Origin: Chloroflexota bacterium
GTDB taxonomy: Bacteria > Chloroflexota > Limnocylindria > Limnocylindrales > CSP1-4
Assembly (NCBI GenBank): GCA_027457005.1
Contig: DAIDTV010000141.1
Span: 1-5,027 of the forward strand
Length of the DNA stretch: 5,027 nt
Direction of reading: 5' to 3'
The translations under genes were made by a program, and so were the position numbers. The notes under the pieces were generated by a model. It had not been told where the DNA came from. It saw nothing but the letters and a program-made list of their open reading frames with translations, and made no database searches. This document shows, piece by piece, positions 1 to 5,027 of this stretch; positions within the stretch are counted from its first letter, which is position 1, and the number at the start of each line of letters is the position of its first letter.

Positions 1-37
1 GGCCAGGGCACTCGACGCGGCCCGCGCGGTGCGCTGA
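1..37 (+). CDS. 3' end of an unidentified upstream gene
   Basis: Reading from base 2 gives ARALDAARAVR followed by TGA at 35-37. Only eleven residues are visible, alanine- and arginine-rich, which does not identify a family. The downstream resB starts 2 bases after this stop, a spacing typical of translationally coupled operon genes. In system II cytochrome c maturation clusters the usual neighbours of resB are ccdA, a resA-like thioredoxin or ccsA/resC, so one of these is likely by context alone. The frame is inferred from the tight junction; nothing in the residues confirms it. Confidence 0.45.
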   Translation, partial: ARALDAARAVR

Positions 38-39
38 GC

Positions 40-1467
40 GTGGCCACCGCGTCCTTTGCCCGGTCGGGATCGGCCCGGCTGTCCGATCCGCTTGCCGCCC
101 TCGGCTTCGGGACCTGGCGGCTGCTGACCAGCGTGCGCTTCGCGGTCATCCAGATCATCGCCGTGGCCGTCGCGGCGGTGTTCGGGGCCATCCTCCCGCA
201 GATGCCGGCGTCGGCGATCCAGGACCCGTCCCAGTACGCGCAGCAGATCGCCGGGATCCACGCCCAGTACGCCGGCCTGTCGGTCCTCGGGGTCACGTTC
301 GGACCCACCCTGGTCGACCTGTTCGACCGGCTGGGCCTGCTGCACGTCTTCAGCGTGTGGTGGTTCACCACGCTCCTCACGCTGCTGGCGGTGAGCATCG
401 TGGTGTGCACCGCCGACCGCACGCCCCGCATGTGGCGGAGCGTCCGGGAGGTCAGGGTGGCCCAGCCGTCCGGCTTCTTCGACGAGCGGCTACCGAACCG
501 GACGGGATTGGCGATGCGGCTGGCTGACGACCGCGTTGCGCAGGTGCTGCGGCGGCGCCACTACACCGTGCGGCGGGTTGACGGGACGGTCTACGGGGAC
601 CGCAACCAGTACTTCAAGCTGGCCACGCTGCTCACCCATGCCGGGCTCGTGCTGTTCCTGGCCGCCGCGGCGATCACCGGCGCCTTCGGGTTCCAGACCG
701 TGCTTGCCCTGGGCGACGGGCAGACCGCTCCTGTGCAGCCGGTCGGGACGCCCGGGAATCTCATCGTCAAGAACATCCAGTTCTCCGCCCCGACCCGGCC
801 CGACGGCTCGTTCATCGACTTCTCGACCGACGTGGCGGTGTACCAGGACGGCCGGGTCATCGCGCAGAAGACGATCCACGTGAACGACCCGCTCACGGTG
901 GACGGGTTCGTGATCCACCAGAACACCTTCGGGCCGGCCGCCGACCTGCAGATCCACGACGCGTCGGGGCGGCTGGTCTGGACGGGACCGGTCCTGCTCG
1001 CCGGGACCCTGGTCGGCCTGCCGCAGGGGTTCCTCACGATCCCGGGGTCCAACATCGGACTGCTGCTCGTCCTCGACCAGAGCGCGTCGGGGACCCCCCG
1101 CCTCACGCTCCAGGGGCTCACCGCCGACGCGTCGGGCGCCAACACGCAGACGGTGTTCATGCAGTCGCTGGGCGTGGGGCAGACCAGCGACACGGCGGCC
1201 ACCTCGGGATACTCGATCCGGTGGGTGAGCACGTCGGCGTTCAGCGGGCTCGTGATCCGCCGCGACCCGGGCGAGGCGCTGGTCTGGATCGCGTTCCTGC
1301 TGCTCCTCGGCGGGCTGGTGCTGACGTTCTACTTCCCCCGGCGTCGCGTCTGGGTACGGATCCTTCCGGAGCGGGCCGAGGTCGCGCTGCTGGCCGATCG
1401 CTACGTGGACGCGCCGCGGGAGCTGCGGGAGGTCGTGCGGGACCTGCGGGTGGCGTCCGCGAGCTGA
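40..1467 (+). CDS. resB: ResB/Ccs1-like cytochrome c biogenesis protein
   Basis: This is a 475-residue integral membrane protein of system II cytochrome c maturation. In that family ResB (Ccs1) works with CcsA/ResC to deliver heme across the membrane and attach it to apocytochrome c on the outer face. The topology fits: four hydrophobic segments at about residues 34-52, 104-123, 194-213 and 414-432, with a large extracytoplasmic domain between the third and fourth. Family-like features include the SVWWF stretch opening segment 2 with Cys123 at its end, His200 in segment 3 (LLTHAGL), the HVNDPLTVDGFVIHQ block at 280-294, and the RDPGEALVW lead-in to the last segment followed by FPRRRVWV. The GTG start at 40 lies 2 bases after the upstream stop, which suggests translational coupling; I see no strong Shine-Dalgarno. 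No ccsA/resC follows within the window, so the partner must be upstream or elsewhere. Length and motifs agree with an intact gene. Confidence 0.93.
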   Translation: MATASFARSGSARLSDPLAALGFGTWRLLTSVRFAVIQIIAVAVAAVFGAILPQMPASAIQDPSQYAQQIAGIHAQYAGLSVLGVTFGPTLVDLFDRLGLLHVFSVWWFTTLLTLLAVSIVVCTADRTPRMWRSVREVRVAQPSGFFDERLPNRTGLAMRLADDRVAQVLRRRHYTVRRVDGTVYGDRNQYFKLATLLTHAGLVLFLAAAAITGAFGFQTVLALGDGQTAPVQPVGTPGNLIVKNIQFSAPTRPDGSFIDFSTDVAVYQDGRVIAQKTIHVNDPLTVDGFVIHQNTFGPAADLQIHDASGRLVWTGPVLLAGTLVGLPQGFLTIPGSNIGLLLVLDQSASGTPRLTLQGLTADASGANTQTVFMQSLGVGQTSDTAATSGYSIRWVSTSAFSGLVIRRDPGEALVWIAFLLLLGGLVLTFYFPRRRVWVRILPERAEVALLADRYVDAPRELREVVRDLRVASAS

Positions 1468-1505
1468 GGCACCGCGCCCGCCTCCGGGCACCGCGCCGGC
1501 CTCCG
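1468..1505. repeat. 19-bp tandem duplication after resB
   Basis: Two back-to-back 19-bp units begin immediately after the resB stop: 1468-1486 (GGCACCGCGCCCGCCTCCG) and 1487-1505, differing only at one position (C1479 versus G1498). A partial third copy, GGCTCC, follows at 1506-1511. It fills half of the 76-bp spacer before the regulator gene. I see no T-run that would make it a classical terminator. The near identity suggests recent slippage or duplication; a function is not evident. Confidence 0.8.
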
Positions 1506-1543
1506 GGCTCCACGCCACTCGGGGCGCGTGAGACCATGGCGCC

Positions 1544-3076
1544 GTGCCGACGCTGACGCAGATCTGGCGGGACGTGGTACCCACTGCCACGTGGATCTCT
1601 CCCGCGGACGTGGGACCGAAGAGCCCAGCCCCCGACCCCGAGATCGCGTGGGTGCGCGTCCTGCGGGCCCGCGTGCCGGCGCTCGAGGGCCTCGGGCCCG
1701 GAGACCTCGCGATCGTCCCCGAGACGGCGCTCACGGCGCTCGTCGCCGGTGGGGCCGATCCGCCCGCCCTCGTCGCGGAGATGGCGCGGGCGGGCGTCTC
1801 CGCCCTCCTGGTGGTCGGGGACGGCTCGCCAGGACCCGGCACGGGCGGGCTGGTCGTGGGTGCCCGGACCCAGTCGCTCCCGATGCTCCGGCTCGACGGG
1901 GGCGACCCGGGCGTGCTGGAGCGCTCGCTCGTCGGCTACCTGGTGAACCGCCGCGCGGAGCTCGACCGGCAGGCGGCGCTGGTGGACGCGGCCGTCGAGC
2001 GGCTGGCCCTGGAGGGGCGGGGCCTCGAGGCGCTGGCGGGCGCCGTGGGCGCGTCGCTCGGCCGCGCGGTGGCGATCGAGGACGAGCGGGGAACACCTGT
2101 CACGGTCCACGCGCCGGACGGCGTCCCGGAGGCCGCGGCAGTCGCGGCCCGCTATCTCGCCCAGCCCCGGCAGGCGGCACTGCGCGTGGCGCTGCCGGGC
2201 GTCGGGTCCCTCGCCCTGCTGGGCACGCAGGCCGCGAGCGAGCTGGACCGTGCGGTGGCGGAGCGCGTCGCACCGATGCTTGCCCTCGAGATGGGTCGCG
2301 AGACCGCGCGGCGCTCGCGGGGCGGCGCGCCGGACACGCTGCCACTCGACGGGCCACCCTGGGTGGTGGCGGTGGCGCGCCAGATCGTGGCCGGCGACGA
2401 GGTGCCGGCAGAGGAACGGGCCCGCCGGCGCGACCGCCTGGTCCGCCTCGCTCCGGCACGCCGGCTGCTGCTGCGCGGGGACGTGACCAGCGTGGACTAT
2501 CGCGTGGTTGCGGCACCCGGCCCCGACGATTCGCGCGGGGTGGCCATGGCGACCCGGATCGCCGGTACGATCGGCCGCGACGTGGCCGTTTCCAGGCCCT
2601 TCACGCGCCCGGAGGACCGGTCCGCAGCGGAGGCGGAGGCACGTTCCACCCTGGAAGCGGTGGAGGTGCTCCTCGGGCGGGTGCCCGCAGGAGGTGCGGG
2701 GCCGGGAGACAGGCTCGCCGCCCCGACGCCCCGCGTGGTGCTCGCCGAGCGCCTGGCCGCGTACCGGCTGCTGGGCGAACTGCACAACCTTCCCAACGGC
2801 GCCCGGCTCGCGTCCACGTTGCTCGCGCCACTCCTCGAGGGTTCCGCAGCCGGACGCCGGCGCAGGCTCGCGACGCTGCGTGCCATCCTGGAGCACCCCG
2901 CCGCTGCCTCGGCCGCGGAGGCACTCGGTGTGCACCGGAACACCCTGCAGTACCGGGTTGCCCGGATCGAGGCGCTGACGGGCTGGCGCCTGGACGACCC
3001 CGAGCTGCGGCTGGCACTCGCCGTGGCGGTGCGTCTTGTGCAGAATGACCAAAAGAGTGGCGTGACATCGGCCTGA
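1544..3076 (+). CDS. PucR/CdaR-family transcriptional regulator
   Basis: This is a 510-residue regulator with the layout of the PucR family: an N-terminal PucR-like sensory domain (about 1-130), a GAF-like middle part beginning near 160, a degenerate CdaR/GGDEF-like section (about 260-400) and a C-terminal helix-turn-helix. The HTH is the clearest part: LRAILEHP at 445-452, then ASAAEALGVHRNTLQYRVAR at 455-474 and LTGWRLDDP at 478-486, the signature of the PucR C-terminal HTH. Family members control purine, sugar-diacid, amino-acid or nitrogen metabolism; the ligand here cannot be read from the sequence. GTG1544 is the first start after an in-frame stop at 1529-1531; ATG1536 is in another frame. 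No Shine-Dalgarno is visible, so the message may be leaderless or translated by coupling. glnA begins 110 bp downstream on the same strand, which makes glnA the obvious candidate target. The last codons (CTT, AAT, CAA, AGT) are unlike the GC-rich rest of the gene and overlap a possible operator. Confidence 0.9.
   Translation: MPTLTQIWRDVVPTATWISPADVGPKSPAPDPEIAWVRVLRARVPALEGLGPGDLAIVPETALTALVAGGADPPALVAEMARAGVSALLVVGDGSPGPGTGGLVVGARTQSLPMLRLDGGDPGVLERSLVGYLVNRRAELDRQAALVDAAVERLALEGRGLEALAGAVGASLGRAVAIEDERGTPVTVHAPDGVPEAAAVAARYLAQPRQAALRVALPGVGSLALLGTQAASELDRAVAERVAPMLALEMGRETARRSRGGAPDTLPLDGPPWVVAVARQIVAGDEVPAEERARRRDRLVRLAPARRLLLRGDVTSVDYRVVAAPGPDDSRGVAMATRIAGTIGRDVAVSRPFTRPEDRSAAEAEARSTLEAVEVLLGRVPAGGAGPGDRLAAPTPRVVLAERLAAYRLLGELHNLPNGARLASTLLAPLLEGSAAGRRRRLATLRAILEHPAAASAAEALGVHRNTLQYRVARIEALTGWRLDDPELRLALAVAVRLVQNDQKSGVTSA
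3036..3062. promoter_or_regulatory. Candidate operator, distal copy
   Basis: A 17-bp imperfect dyad at 3036-3052, TTGTGCA-GAA-TGACCAA, has arms that match at 5 of 7 positions when one is reverse-complemented. It lies inside the last codons of the regulator gene, upstream of glnA. The same dyad recurs at 3121, and the similarity runs on to a shared TGGCG (3058-3062 and 3143-3147), giving 21 of 27 identical bases without gaps. It is a plausible protein-binding site; the binder, perhaps the adjacent PucR-like protein, is inference. Confidence 0.45.
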
Positions 3077-3084
3077 GAGGGCCG
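3069..3084 (+). terminator. Small GC hairpin at the regulator stop
   Basis: CGGCC (3069-3073) pairs with GGCCG (3080-3084) around the six-base loop TGAGAG, so the stop codon TGA (3074-3076) sits in the loop. The stem is only 5 bp and no T-run follows, so it is at best a weak terminator or pause site between the regulator gene and glnA. Confidence 0.2.
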
Positions 3085-3106
3085 TCTCCAAGGCGCTGCC
3101 GTCCGC

Positions 3107-3112
3107 TAGACT
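3107..3112 (+). promoter_or_regulatory. Possible -10 box of the glnA promoter
   Basis: TAGACT matches the sigma-70 type -10 consensus at the three most important positions (first T, second A, last T) and at the fourth. It stands out in a GC-rich spacer. Transcription would start near 3118-3120, giving a leader of roughly 67-69 bases before the preferred glnA start. The best -35 at normal spacing is TCTCCA (3085-3090, 16-bp spacer), a poor match, so an activator may be needed. The downstream dyad begins at 3121, right at the expected transcription start. Confidence 0.35.
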
Positions 3113-3120
3113 CCGCGATG

Positions 3121-3147
3121 TTGTGCAGGGTGCCCAAGCAAGTGGCG
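3121..3147. promoter_or_regulatory. Candidate operator, proximal copy
   Basis: A 17-bp dyad at 3121-3137, TTGTGCA-GGG-TGCCCAA, has arms that agree at 6 of 7 positions. It repeats the element at 3036 at a distance of 85 bp, close to eight helical turns, so a protein bound at both could face the same side and loop the DNA across the possible -10 box. Two overlapping perfect palindromes follow: TGGCGCCA (3143-3150) and CGCCATGGCG (3146-3155). The position at the predicted transcription start would suit repression. No binding data can be inferred from sequence alone. Confidence 0.5.
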
Positions 3148-3169
3148 CCATGGCGTACTGATCGCAGGT

Positions 3170-3174
3170 GGAGG
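3170..3174 (+). promoter_or_regulatory. Shine-Dalgarno of glnA
   Basis: GGAGG lies 12 bases before ATG3187, rather long spacing but the only strong match to the 16S rRNA tail in the region. A weaker AGGGA at 3178-3182 lies 4 bases before the ATG. These support ATG3187 over the in-frame ATG3118. Confidence 0.6.
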
Positions 3175-3186
3175 ACCAGGGACGCG

Positions 3187-4569
3187 ATGACGATCGAGGT
3201 CAAGAGCGACGACCCGAAGGCGGCGATCGCGGCGGCACAGGACCACGGGATCAGCTTCGTTCAGCTGCAGTTCACCGACATCATCGGATCGGTGAAGAGC
3301 GTGACCATCCCGCTGCACCAGCTCACCGAATCGCTGGAGCACGGGACCTGGTTCGACGGCAGCTCTGTCGAGGGATTCACCCGGATCGCCGAGAGCGATC
3401 AGTACCTGAAGCCCGATCTCAGCACGTTTGCCGAGATCCCGTGGCAACCCGGCCACGGCGACGGTGGCCCCCTGGGCGGGCGCGGAACGGCCCGGCTGAT
3501 CTGCGACGTGTACACGCCCAAGGGCGAGCCGTTCGTGGGCGATCCGCGCTACGTGCTCCGGCGCCAGGTGGCCCGCGCGGAGCGCCTGGGGTACCGGTTC
3601 AATACCGGTCCGGAACTCGAGTTCTTCCTGTTCCGGCGCGACGACGAGGGTGCCATCCGCCCGCTCCCCCACGATCAGGCGGGCTACTTCGACTTCAGCA
3701 CGGACCTGGCGCAGGAGGTGCGCCAGGACATGGTCAACGCGCTCGAGGCCTTCGGGATCAACGTCGAGGCCGCCCATCACGAGGTGGCGCCCGGCCAGCA
3801 CGAGATCGACTTCGAGTACTCGGACGCGCTCAAGACCGCGGACAACGCGATCACCTTCCGCTTCACGCTGAAGGCGGTCGCGCAGATGCACGGCCTGTAC
3901 GCGACCTTCATGCCGAAGCCCATCTTCGGGATCAACGGCTCGGGCATGCACACGCACCAGAGCCTCTACGACGTGAAGGCCGGGCGTAACGCGTTCGCCG
4001 ATCCATCCAACAAGTACGGACTGTCGGACCTGGCACGCGCCTACATGGCCGGCATCCTGGCGCACGCCCGCGGCATGATCGCGGTGATGGCGCCGCTGGT
4101 GAATTCCTACAAGCGGCTGGTGCCCGGGTACGAGGCCCCCACGTACCTCACCTGGGGCCGCGTCAACCGCTCGGCGCTCATCCGCGTGCCGATGGTCTCA
4201 CCTGGGCGGAGCATCGAGGCGACCCGCGTCGAGCTGCGCTGCCCCGACCCCTCGGCGAACCCGTACCTGGCGTTCTCGGTGATGCTCGCGGCCGGTCTCG
4301 ACGGCGTCGAGAAGGGGATGGAGCTGGCCGAGCCGGTCGAGGAGAGCCTCTACGAGATGGACGCTGCACGGATCGCGGAGCGCGGGATCCGGCAGCTGCC
4401 CGGGACGCTCGGGGAGGCGATCGACGAGCTCGAGGCCGACCCGGTGATCTGCGACGCGCTCGGCGACCACGTCCTCAACCACTTCGTCGAGGCGAAGCGG
4501 GCCGAGTGGGACGAGTACCGGGGCCAGGTCACCAGCTGGGAGCTGGACCGCTACCTCGAGCAGTTCTGA
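3187..4569 (+). CDS. glnA: Glutamine synthetase, type I-alpha
   Basis: This cytoplasmic enzyme makes glutamine from glutamate, ammonia and ATP and is the entry point of ammonia assimilation; the family forms dodecamers. At 460 residues it is complete. Visible signatures: FDGSSVEGF near 56-64; GPELEFF at 141-147 with metal-binding Glu143/Glu145; HHEVAPGQHEIDF from 197, with Glu199 and Glu206; the ATP/metal block NGSGMHTHQ at 250-258 with His255; NSYKRLVPGYEAP at 306-318 with the flap glutamate Glu316; and RVELRCPDPSANPY at 347-360. EGFTRIAESD carries Arg66, equivalent to the arginine (Arg62) involved in glutamine feedback inhibition in Bacillus GlnA. The adenylylation-site tyrosine motif of the beta type is absent; the region reads LYEMDAARIAERGI as in alpha enzymes. 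ATG3187 is chosen because GGAGG precedes it and homologues begin about here; an in-frame ATG at 3118 would add 23 residues encoded by atypical codons. A glycine-rich insertion lies near residues 87-100. Confidence 0.97.
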   Translation: MTIEVKSDDPKAAIAAAQDHGISFVQLQFTDIIGSVKSVTIPLHQLTESLEHGTWFDGSSVEGFTRIAESDQYLKPDLSTFAEIPWQPGHGDGGPLGGRGTARLICDVYTPKGEPFVGDPRYVLRRQVARAERLGYRFNTGPELEFFLFRRDDEGAIRPLPHDQAGYFDFSTDLAQEVRQDMVNALEAFGINVEAAHHEVAPGQHEIDFEYSDALKTADNAITFRFTLKAVAQMHGLYATFMPKPIFGINGSGMHTHQSLYDVKAGRNAFADPSNKYGLSDLARAYMAGILAHARGMIAVMAPLVNSYKRLVPGYEAPTYLTWGRVNRSALIRVPMVSPGRSIEATRVELRCPDPSANPYLAFSVMLAAGLDGVEKGMELAEPVEESLYEMDAARIAERGIRQLPGTLGEAIDELEADPVICDALGDHVLNHFVEAKRAEWDEYRGQVTSWELDRYLEQF

Positions 4570-4578
4570 ACTGGAGTG

Positions 4579-4598
4579 CGAGGGGTCCCGACCCCGCG
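4579..4598 (+). terminator. Candidate hairpin terminator after glnA
   Basis: Nine bases after the glnA stop, GGGGT (4582-4586) pairs with ACCCC (4591-4595) around the loop CCCG. The stem extends by two more pairs (C4579-G4598, G4580-C4597) beyond an A-G mismatch. Position and stability suit transcript-end formation, but no T-run follows, so it is not a textbook intrinsic terminator. Confidence 0.35.
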
Positions 4599-4617
4599 AG
4601 CCGCGCCCGTTCCGCTT

Positions 4618-4655
4618 CGCCCGGGGGCGAGCTCGGACGCCCGGGGGCGAGCTCG
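4618..4655. repeat. 20-bp-period direct repeat downstream of glnA
   Basis: CGCCCGGGGGCGAGCTCG occurs twice without mismatch, at 4618-4635 and 4638-4655, separated by GA. Each copy holds a small self-complementary part (CGCC-CGGG-GGCG) and the palindrome CGAGCTCG. It lies in the 251-bp non-coding space between the convergent glnA and acyltransferase genes. It may be a slippage product or may add structure to the mRNA 3' end; nothing identifies it as a known repeat family. Confidence 0.8.
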
Positions 4656-4665
4656 CGGGCCACCC

Positions 4666-4738
4666 TCGCGCGGGGCCACGCCGCCGCGTCCGCGCGGGGC
4701 CGGGGCCATGCCGCCCGCGTCCGCGCGGGGACACGCCG
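4666..4738. repeat. Three degenerate copies of a GC-rich unit
   Basis: A unit of the form TC(C)GCGCGGGG followed by CA(C/T)GCCG or ACACGCCG occurs at 4666-4683, 4689-4713 (with an extra GCCGGG) and 4720-4738. The 16-mer CCGCGTCCGCGCGGGG is exact at 4684-4699 and 4715-4730, 31 bp apart. The CGCGCGGGG core recurs in all three. This is the rest of the structured spacer between the convergent genes; from 4739 to 4820 I see no gene or clear signal. Confidence 0.7.
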
Positions 4739-4820
4739 GTCCGCCACTTTCTCCTCCGCGGAACGCGAGATGGCCGGCGGGCGGCTGCAGGCGCGCGATC
4801 GGCCCCCATCGGCGCCGGGT

Positions 4821-5027
4821 CTACCCGAAGCGGCCCCGGTAGGGCTCCGGCAGCAACGCGGCGATCCGCCGCATCAGGTCCTCGCTGGCGGTCTCGAGCG
4901 CGCCGTGCCGCGTGCCGGGGGTCCGGCGCTGCGACGCGTCCGGCGCATCCGACGAGCCGGCGCTGTCGGGAGCCGCTCCGTCCGCGCCCGCTGCGATCCG
5001 GTAGGGGCTCCCGAACCTGATGTGCAC
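4821..5027 (-). CDS. C-terminal end of probable 1-acylglycerol-3-phosphate acyltransferase
   Basis: The - strand reads open from the window edge to TAG (complement of 4821-4823), giving the last 68 residues of a larger protein. It starts VHIRFGSPYRI and ends LMRRIAALLPEPYRGRFG. The pairing of a V-x-I/V-x-FG-x-P strand with a final helix of the I-AALLP-x-x-YRG type is how many PlsC-like acyltransferases of phospholipid synthesis end. The catalytic HX4D motif would lie outside the window, so the assignment rests on the tail only. Between the two conserved parts is a low-complexity stretch of some 34 residues rich in Ala, Gly, Ser and Asp, longer than I expect for the family. The gene converges on glnA with a 251-bp gap. 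The first visible codon is GTG but is taken as internal. Confidence 0.55.
   Translation of the reverse strand: MHIRFGSPYRIAAGADGAAPDSAGSSDAPDASQRRTPGTRHGALETASEDLMRRIAALLPEPYRGRFG

Noticed and set aside
490..1842. Long - strand open frame (450 codons) opposite resB
   Set aside because: It is antisense to the conserved ResB sequence and crosses into the regulator gene; composition is typical of a shadow frame.
3011..3030. Sigma-54 type promoter (TGGCAC at 3012-3017)
   Set aside because: The required downstream TTGC element at the correct spacing is absent.
1528..3048. Second + strand frame overlapping the regulator gene
   Set aside because: It reads as Arg/Gly/Ala-rich low-complexity protein, whereas the frame from 1544 carries a clear PucR-type helix-turn-helix.
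1241..3151. Long - strand open frame (636 codons) across resB and the regulator gene
   Set aside because: It spans two well-supported genes and their spacer, is Arg/Gly/Pro-rich and lacks domain signatures; long antisense frames are expected at this GC content.
3118..3186. Glutamine riboswitch in the glnA leader
   Set aside because: I do not see the conserved elements of known glutamine-sensing RNAs, and the leader is short and dominated by the dyad and palindromes.
4198..4809. - strand open frame opposite the glnA 3' end and spacer
   Set aside because: It is antisense to conserved glutamine synthetase motifs and shows no domain of its own.
4576..4842. 88-codon + strand frame after glnA
   Set aside because: It consists of the GC-rich repeats translated, has no ribosome binding site or recognisable domain and runs into the convergent gene.

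Overview
This is a very GC-rich, gene-dense stretch of ordinary bacterial chromosome. It has three confident complete genes on the + strand, a 12-codon remnant of an upstream + strand gene, and the 3' end of a convergent - strand gene. The GC content, the GTG starts, a system II cytochrome c maturation protein, a PucR-family regulator and an alpha-type (Bacillus/Thermotoga/Chloroflexota-like) glutamine synthetase suggest a high-GC Chloroflexota lineage (for example Limnocylindria-like) or a deep-branching actinobacterium. This placement is inference from protein style, not a search result.

Layout. 1-37: last codons of an unidentified gene. 40-1467: resB, a membrane protein of cytochrome c biogenesis, starting 2 bases after the preceding stop and so probably in one operon with it. 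1468-1543: short spacer opening with a 19-bp tandem duplication. 1544-3076: PucR/CdaR-type transcription regulator. 3077-3186: regulatory spacer holding a possible -10 box, a 17-bp dyad repeated from the end of the regulator gene, and a ribosome binding site. 3187-4569: glnA, type I-alpha glutamine synthetase. 4570-4820: non-coding, very GC-rich spacer between convergent genes, with a hairpin and two families of short repeats. 4821-5027: C-terminal end of a probable 1-acylglycerol-3-phosphate acyltransferase on the - strand.

How the genes may work together. resB belongs to respiratory cytochrome maturation and seems to be the end of its own operon. The regulator and glnA form a plausible nitrogen-assimilation pair, because PucR-family proteins often control nitrogen metabolism and this one sits directly upstream of glnA. 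Two copies of the same imperfect dyad (TTGNNCA-N3-TGNNCAA) lie 85 bp apart on either side of the possible glnA -10 box and are the best candidate operator sites. I see no mobile element, CRISPR array, tRNA, rRNA or defence/toxin system here. The most interesting non-genic signal is the dyad pair upstream of glnA.
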